Part shown: piece after piece, positions 14,412 through 18,326 of the stretch
How the letters are laid out: each line of letters opens with the position of its first letter
Position numbering within the stretch: position 1 is the stretch's first letter
Assembly: GCA_964650085.1 (NCBI GenBank)
Contig: CAZYSE010000016.1
Coordinates: 1-18,326, forward strand
Reading direction: 5' to 3'
Length of the DNA: 18,326 nt
DNA from: KLAP211 sp964650085
Lineage (GTDB): Bacteria; Patescibacteriota; Dojkabacteria; J137
Translations under genes and position numbers: made by a program
Notes under the pieces: model-generated
The model's input: the letters and a program-made list of their open reading frames with translations, nothing else
What the model was told of the DNA's origin: nothing
Database searches by the model: none

Positions 14412-14415
14412 TAAT
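14410..14415 (+). promoter_or_regulatory. Consensus -10 element of alaS
   Basis: TATAAT lies 23 bases before the alaS ATG, leaving a leader of about 16 bases without a Shine-Dalgarno site. TTGTCC at 14381-14386 is too far for an ordinary -35. Confidence 0.5.
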
Positions 14416-14438
14416 CAAAGCAATTAATTCAACATAAA

Positions 14439-16415
14439 ATGAAAACATCAGAACAAATCCGAGAAGAATTTTTGAAATTTTGGGCAGAAGAACCACGAAA
14501 CGCCAAATTGGTACCAAACATGTCTTTAGTTCCTAATAACGATCCTACATTGTTATTTGTAAACTCAGGAATGTTCCCATTAGTTCCATACCTAGGAGGT
14601 CAACCTCATCCACTTGGAACAAGACTCTACAACATTCAAAGATGCGTTAGAACTATCGATATCGATGAAGTTGGAGACAATAGACACTTAACTTGTTTCG
14701 AAATGGTAGGTAACTGGTCTTTGGGAGATTTTACAAAAGCTGAACAAATTCCTTGGATTTTAGAACTTCATGTAGAAAGATACGGATTTGATCCTTCAAG
14801 ATTATACATTTCTGTATGGGGAGGAGATGACAGTATCCCAAGAGACGACGAAGCAATAGAACTTTGGAAGAAAGCATTTAGGAAATATGGAATCGAAGCA
14901 GAGTATTCAGACGACAAAGGAAATTTACCAAAAGATTTAGAGGAAGGCAAAACATGGAAACCAAGAATTTTCCCTTTTGGGAAAAAAGAGAACTGGTGGC
15001 AAAGAGGCCCAGATGTTGCAGGCGAATTAGGCGGACCTAGCTCAGAAATATTCTTTGATACAGGCAAAGTTGTTCATGAACAAGACAAATACGATATCAA
15101 TGATGACTCTTGGAGATTCATCGAAATTGGAAACAACGTTTTTATGGAATATAAATTCAGTGAAAATGGAAAATGGGAAAAGTTACCAAAGAAAAATATC
15201 GATTTTGGTGGAGGGTTCGAACGAGTAGTTAAATGTATACAGGAACAAGAAGACTTCTTTGGAACAGATATTTTCTTACCTTACATTCAAAAAGTTGAAG
15301 AACTTTCAGGAGTGAAGTATAAAAAAGAAGACGGATCCGATCACGAAAAATCAAACTCATTCAGAGTAATTGCCGACCATATTAGAACTAGCGTTTTAAT
15401 GATCTCAGACGGCGTTGTGCCTTCTAATAAAGATCAAGGTTATATCTTGCGAAGATTAATTAGAAGAATGATTAGACATGGAATGGGGCTTGGAATAGTT
15501 GAGAACTTCCTCGAGGAAATGGCAAAAGTAGTAATCGAAAAATTAACTTTCAGCTATCCGCAGTTACAAGAAAATAAAGCGAGAATTATTTCCGAATTAT
15601 CACGAGAAGAAGAAAAGTTTTCAAAGACAATCAGCAACGGATTAAAAGAATTAAACAAACTAGTGGATGAAGTAAATAATTCAGAAAGAAAAACAATCTC
15701 TGGAACAGACGCATTCAACCTTTACGAAACTTATGGATTCCCAGTGGAGCTTACAATAGAGCTTCTAAAAGAAATGGGCGTTTCTGAGTTCTCGATGGAC
15801 GAATTCAACGAAGCTCAAGACAAACATCAGTCCGCTTCAAGAGCAGGTGCTGAACAGAAATTCAAAGGCGGATTAGCTGACCAGTCTGAAGAAACTACAA
15901 AGCTACATACAGCACATCATTTATTATTAGCTGCATTACAAAAACTAGTTGATCCAAACATCAAGCAAAGAGGAAGTAACATAACTTCTGAAAGATTAAG
16001 AATCGATTTCAATTTAGATAGAAAATTAACTGAAGAGGAAATCTCAAAAATTGAACAATGGGTCAATAAAGTTATAGGTGATAAGTTTGAGGTTGTAAGA
16101 TATAACTTGGATAAAGACGTCGCAACTAAAATTGACGCCCAGATGGAGTTTGGAGCTAAATATCCTGATCTTGTTTCCGTGTACATGATTTTAACTCCTG
16201 AAGCTTTGAGTAAATTAAACTCGGCAAAAGATGACGAATTCATTACTCAGTGCTCACAGCTCACAGCTCAAGGCTCAATAATTTCAAAGGAATTCTGCGG
16301 AGGACCACACATTTCCAACACTTCAGAACTTGGCGAAGGTGGAAAAACTTTCAAGATTATAAAAGAAGAGAGCAGTGGAAGCGGAATTCGAAGAATAAAA
16401 GCATCCTTGGTTTAA
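14439..16415 (+). CDS. alaS: Alanyl-tRNA synthetase, short form without C-terminal domain
   Basis: The 658-aa enzyme charges tRNA-Ala with alanine in the cytoplasm. The class II catalytic core is at the N-terminus (FVNSGMFPLVPYLGG, RCVRTIDIDEVGDNRHLTCF, EMVGNWSLGDF, then FGGGFERVVKC). The middle tRNA-recognition region includes RVIADHIRTSVLMISDGVVP and GYILRRLIRRMIRHG. The editing domain has its zinc or active-site motifs HTAHH (490-494) and CGGPH (620-624). It ends at GIRRIKASLV, so the DHHA1/oligomerisation domain of the usual ~870-residue bacterial enzyme is absent; short forms are familiar in CPR genomes. About 27 residues before SKEFCGGPH look inserted compared with the family, and part of this (605-614) is encoded by heptamer repeats of the intergenic type. 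It is convergent with the 149-aa gene, the two stop codons abutting. Confidence 0.97.
   Translation: MKTSEQIREEFLKFWAEEPRNAKLVPNMSLVPNNDPTLLFVNSGMFPLVPYLGGQPHPLGTRLYNIQRCVRTIDIDEVGDNRHLTCFEMVGNWSLGDFTKAEQIPWILELHVERYGFDPSRLYISVWGGDDSIPRDDEAIELWKKAFRKYGIEAEYSDDKGNLPKDLEEGKTWKPRIFPFGKKENWWQRGPDVAGELGGPSSEIFFDTGKVVHEQDKYDINDDSWRFIEIGNNVFMEYKFSENGKWEKLPKKNIDFGGGFERVVKCIQEQEDFFGTDIFLPYIQKVEELSGVKYKKEDGSDHEKSNSFRVIADHIRTSVLMISDGVVPSNKDQGYILRRLIRRMIRHGMGLGIVENFLEEMAKVVIEKLTFSYPQLQENKARIISELSREEEKFSKTISNGLKELNKLVDEVNNSERKTISGTDAFNLYETYGFPVELTIELLKEMGVSEFSMDEFNEAQDKHQSASRAGAEQKFKGGLADQSEETTKLHTAHHLLLAALQKLVDPNIKQRGSNITSERLRIDFNLDRKLTEEEISKIEQWVNKVIGDKFEVVRYNLDKDVATKIDAQMEFGAKYPDLVSVYMILTPEALSKLNSAKDDEFITQCSQLTAQGSIISKEFCGGPHISNTSELGEGGKTFKIIKEESSGSGIRRIKASLV
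16252..16279 (+). repeat. Four heptamer repeats inside alaS
   Basis: GCTCACA, GCTCACA, GCTCAAG, GCTCAAT follow each other in the coding sequence and are read as part of CSQLTAQGSI. The same words occur in non-coding arrays at 9058-9110 and 14266-14297. Confidence 0.8.
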
Positions 16416-16865
16416 TTAAGCAGGATTATGGTTTCTTACTACTCTCAGGAATTCAACCATTAGTTTTAATTCCCCGTACTTCTCGGCTGATAGCAAGTAT
16501 GAAGCTAGTCTAACGGCCACATGTTGAAAATAATGAGGTTCTTCTAATCCTTGGTCAGCCTGATTGTTGAGTAAAAGATAAACAACGTTCTGTCTTCGTT
16601 TGTTTAAGCACGTTAGGATATAAGCTCGTAATCCGCGTTGAGCCTTAGTCCTTTGCTTCTCATCTAATAAGTAAGGCCCAAGAAATAGAAATTTAATATC
16701 CTCAAGCTTAGAAAGGGCTGCAAATCTTTCATAATCTGAGTCCGTTTCGTCATCGATTACGAATAGAATAGAAATAAAACAGAGCTGTTCTGCAAACGTT
16801 AGTTGGGAGAATAGCGGGAATTTCCCATCGTTATCTAGAATTTCGTATTTAGCAAAATCGTTCAA
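16416..16865 (-). CDS. Helical protein of unknown function (149 aa)
   Basis: I do not recognise this protein. The best start is TTG at 16865, since no upstream ATG exists between it and an in-frame stop, and the next Met is near the end. The start is 10 bases after the uvrB stop, so the genes are cotranscribed. The protein is rich in Leu and Phe and predicted helical almost throughout: FSQLTFAEQLCFISILFVID (19-38), then FLFLGPYLLDEKQRTKAQRG, then VVYLLLNNQADQGLEEPHYF, then VRLASYLLSAEKYGELKLMV. The spacing of the last helices is faintly reminiscent of helical repeats. It bears no resemblance to the missing C-terminal half of UvrB, so it is not a frameshifted continuation of that gene. Its stop abuts the alaS stop. 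Confidence 0.6.
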   Translation of the reverse strand: MNDFAKYEILDNDGKFPLFSQLTFAEQLCFISILFVIDDETDSDYERFAALSKLEDIKFLFLGPYLLDEKQRTKAQRGLRAYILTCLNKRRQNVVYLLLNNQADQGLEEPHYFQHVAVRLASYLLSAEKYGELKLMVEFLRVVRNHNPA

Positions 16866-16875
16866 TTTATAAGTT

Positions 16876-18120
16876 TTAAATGCCAGATTTTAGCACCTCT
16901 TGTGCAGATTTATTAGAATTTTCTATCTCATATTTTGAAGGGGTTGCTGTTGTGTAGACAGTTTGATTTGTTCTTTGTGTAAATTCTTCAAAAGTGAGTG
17001 GTCTATTATCTAAGGCAGATTTCATTCTAAATCCATAGTCTACTAAGTTTTCTTTTCGAGATCTATCTCCAGAATACATTCCTCCGATTTGTGGGACTGT
17101 AATGTGAGATTCATCGATTATAGTTAGGTAATCGTCTGGAAAATAATCGAGCAGAGTAGACGGGGAAGATCCAACCGATCTTCCATCAATGTATCTTGAA
17201 TAGTTTTCAATTCCTTTGCAAAATCCAGTCTCTTCAATCATCTCCATGTCGTAGTTTACGCGTTGCTTTAGTCTTGTTGCTTCTACAAGTTTACCTCTGT
17301 CCATAAAGTCTTTAATTTCTTTTTCTAAGTCTTCTCGAATAAATACAATTGCTCTTTTTAGTTTTTCTTCTGGAGTAACGTTGTGCTTTGCGGGAAAGAT
17401 AGTAACGTCCTCAACTCTTCCAATAACTTCTCCGCTGATTGGATTCATAATTCTGATAGAATCGATATCGTCACCAAAAAATTCTACCCTAACAGCTCGG
17501 TCTTCGGAAACAGTTAGGTTAATATCTAATGAATCTCCTCTAACTCTGTACGTACCCGTTCCAAAATCATTGTTAGTTCTTTCATACTGCATATCTCTTA
17601 GTCTCGAAAGGAGTTTATCTCTTGTCATAGATTTTCCCATTTCGATTTTTACACTCATACCTTCGTAGTCTTCTGGATTTCCCAAACCGTAAATGCACGA
17701 TACTGTCGAAACAATAATTGTGTCCCTTCTAGAAAGAAGCATTTGAGTTGCAGAGTTTCTATATCTTTCGATAACGTCGTTGATGTCAGAGTCCTTTTCA
17801 ATGTATAAATCTCGTGAAGGAACATAAGCCTCAGGCTGGTAGTAGTCGTAATAACTAACAAAATATTCAACTGCGTTCTCTGGAAAAAAATCTATGAATT
17901 CAGAATAAAGCTGAGCCGCTAACGTTTTGTTGTGTGAAAGAATCAAGGTTGGTTTATCTACATTTTGAATAAGGTTAGCCATAGTAAAGGTTTTACCTGT
18001 ACCAGTAGCACCTATCAATGTTTGATGTTGTAGCCCTGCATTTACTCCTTCAGTTAGAAGTTCAATTGCGGTAGGCTGATCTCCAGATGGTTTGTATTGT
18101 GAATGTAGTTTAAATGCCAT
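16876..18120 (-). CDS. uvrB: UvrB, excinuclease subunit B, truncated after about 414 residues
   Basis: UvrB is the damage-verifying helicase-like subunit of UvrABC nucleotide excision repair. Here the N-terminus is well conserved: PSGDQPTAIE (11-20), Walker A GATGTGKT (37-44), SHNKTLAAQLYSEF (62-75), the damage-probing beta-hairpin YDYYQPEAYVPSRDLYIEKD (91-110), GLGNPEDY, the UvrA-binding region, YSRYIDGRSVGSSPSTLLDY and Walker B-like DESH (336-339). A complete protein has about 660-700 residues. This one ends at TTATPSKYEIENSNKSAQEV then LKSGI, just past the motif III position, so helicase motifs IV-VI and the C-terminal UVR motif are missing. No UvrB-like sequence follows in any frame. It is either a broken gene, a domain-split protein or an assembly junction. 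The start follows an extended -10 (TGCGATAAT) by 6 bases. Confidence 0.9.
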   Translation of the reverse strand: MAFKLHSQYKPSGDQPTAIELLTEGVNAGLQHQTLIGATGTGKTFTMANLIQNVDKPTLILSHNKTLAAQLYSEFIDFFPENAVEYFVSYYDYYQPEAYVPSRDLYIEKDSDINDVIERYRNSATQMLLSRRDTIIVSTVSCIYGLGNPEDYEGMSVKIEMGKSMTRDKLLSRLRDMQYERTNNDFGTGTYRVRGDSLDINLTVSEDRAVRVEFFGDDIDSIRIMNPISGEVIGRVEDVTIFPAKHNVTPEEKLKRAIVFIREDLEKEIKDFMDRGKLVEATRLKQRVNYDMEMIEETGFCKGIENYSRYIDGRSVGSSPSTLLDYFPDDYLTIIDESHITVPQIGGMYSGDRSRKENLVDYGFRMKSALDNRPLTFEEFTQRTNQTVYTTATPSKYEIENSNKSAQEVLKSGI

Positions 18121-18126
18121 AGGAGT

Positions 18127-18132
18127 ATTATC
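18127..18132 (-). promoter_or_regulatory. Candidate extended -10 of uvrB, leaderless start
   Basis: On the - strand TGC-GATAAT ends 6 bases before the ATG at 18120; TTTATA lies 17 bases further upstream as a weak -35. No SOS-box palindrome (CTG-N10-CAG or GAAC-N4-GTTC type) was seen here. Confidence 0.5.
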
Positions 18133-18183
18133 GCAGATAGCGCTGATTTTATAAACTAATGCAACCTATCTCCTAATATTCAG

Positions 18184-18220
18184 AAAAGATTAAAGGTTAA
18201 AGGTTAAAGGTTAAAGATTC
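18184..18220 (+). repeat. Near-perfect heptamer array TTAAAGG
   Basis: TAAAGGT is repeated three times in tandem and framed by AAAAGAT and TAAAGAT. This is the cleanest of the heptamer arrays. Confidence 0.8.
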
Positions 18221-18227
18221 TCCCCTC

Positions 18228-18247
18228 AGGGATCCCTTTGGGAAAGG
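18228..18247. repeat. Overlapping short palindromes
   Basis: AGGGATCCCT (18228-18237) is a perfect palindrome, and CCTTT-GGG-AAAGG (18235-18247) is a small hairpin overlapping it. They lie between the heptamer array and copy 3 of the 26-bp repeat. Confidence 0.5.
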
Positions 18248-18278
18248 TTCGCATTTCAATTATAGGATTAAACGAAGA

Positions 18279-18304
18279 TGTCATGGTGAGGCTCTCGAAC
18301 CATA
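18279..18304 (+). repeat. 26-bp imperfect palindrome, copy 3
   Basis: Identical to copy 2 and to the complement of copy 1. The flanks GATGT and ACATC pair over 5 bp. The left flank GAAGATG is the same as that of copy 1, although the core is in the opposite orientation. The last 22 bases of the window after it show no gene. Confidence 0.85.
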
Positions 18305-18326
18305 CATCGGCCAGGTTCGAGATCCA

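Noticed and set aside
16416..16865. The 149-aa gene as the frameshifted C-terminus of UvrB
   Set aside because: It has none of helicase motifs IV-VI (such as the GINLLREGLD or QTIGRAAR signatures) and no UVR motif.
18184..18220. CRISPR array
   Set aside because: The units are 7 bases with no spacers, and no cas genes are present.
18305..18326. tRNA T-arm (GGTTCGAGATCC) at the window end
   Set aside because: The bases around TTCGA do not form a T stem and no other tRNA arm is visible; it resembles the repeat sequence GGTTCGAGA.
1..18326. UGA recoded as Gly, as in some CPR lineages
   Set aside because: Genes end at UGA (for example 2392, 3494, 7854) and long conserved frames have no internal UGA.

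Overview
The window looks like a piece of draft scaffold from a low-GC bacterium with a streamlined genome, most plausibly a Candidate Phyla Radiation (Patescibacteria) lineage. Supporting signs are an archaeal-type ATP-dependent DNA ligase in a bacterial setting, a short alanyl-tRNA synthetase that ends right after its editing domain, membrane-anchored surface proteins without clear relatives, many orphan small proteins, and little sign of Shine-Dalgarno sites. UGA behaves as a normal stop (it ends several genes and never interrupts long frames). A run of 10 N at 6600-6609 marks a sequence gap. The lineage is an inference.

Layout, left to right. 1-1008 (-) is the N-terminal half of a P-type cation ATPase cut by the window edge. 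1225-3059 (+) holds small orphan genes, an RlmI-like methyltransferase relative and a TPR-like protein. 3155-3540 is a compact unit: a GIY-YIG nuclease gene enclosed by two perfect 24-bp inverted copies of a palindromic repeat. 3552-5880 (-) is a tight pair, ATP-dependent DNA ligase followed by a HEPN-like protein. 5969-7791 holds an orphan gene, an alpha/beta hydrolase broken by the N gap, and a protein with a weak ADP-ribosyltransferase-like look. 7854-13574 is an envelope region: a single-pass anchored protein, a membrane-anchored ABC solute-binding protein and a large Ig-like surface protein, separated by repeat-packed spacers. 13656-18120 holds a small membrane protein, alaS, an orphan gene and a uvrB that stops at about 60 percent of its normal length.

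The most notable content lies between the genes. Three repeat families recur: (i) short hairpins of the form TCCCGNA-loop-TNCGGGA whose two arms change together; (ii) a 26-bp imperfect palindrome present three times, in both orientations, each inside its own inverted flanks; (iii) degenerate arrays with 7-base periodicity in most of the larger spacers. Two housekeeping genes appear to have absorbed these repeats in frame: the ligase gene carries a family (i) hairpin and alaS carries heptamer repeats next to its editing-site CxxxH motif. The GIY-YIG gene enclosed by palindromes is the best candidate here for an undescribed system, perhaps a minimal element tied to palindrome spread.

At least six genes have a -10-like hexamer placed 6 or 7 bases before the start codon, which suggests that leaderless transcripts are common in this organism.
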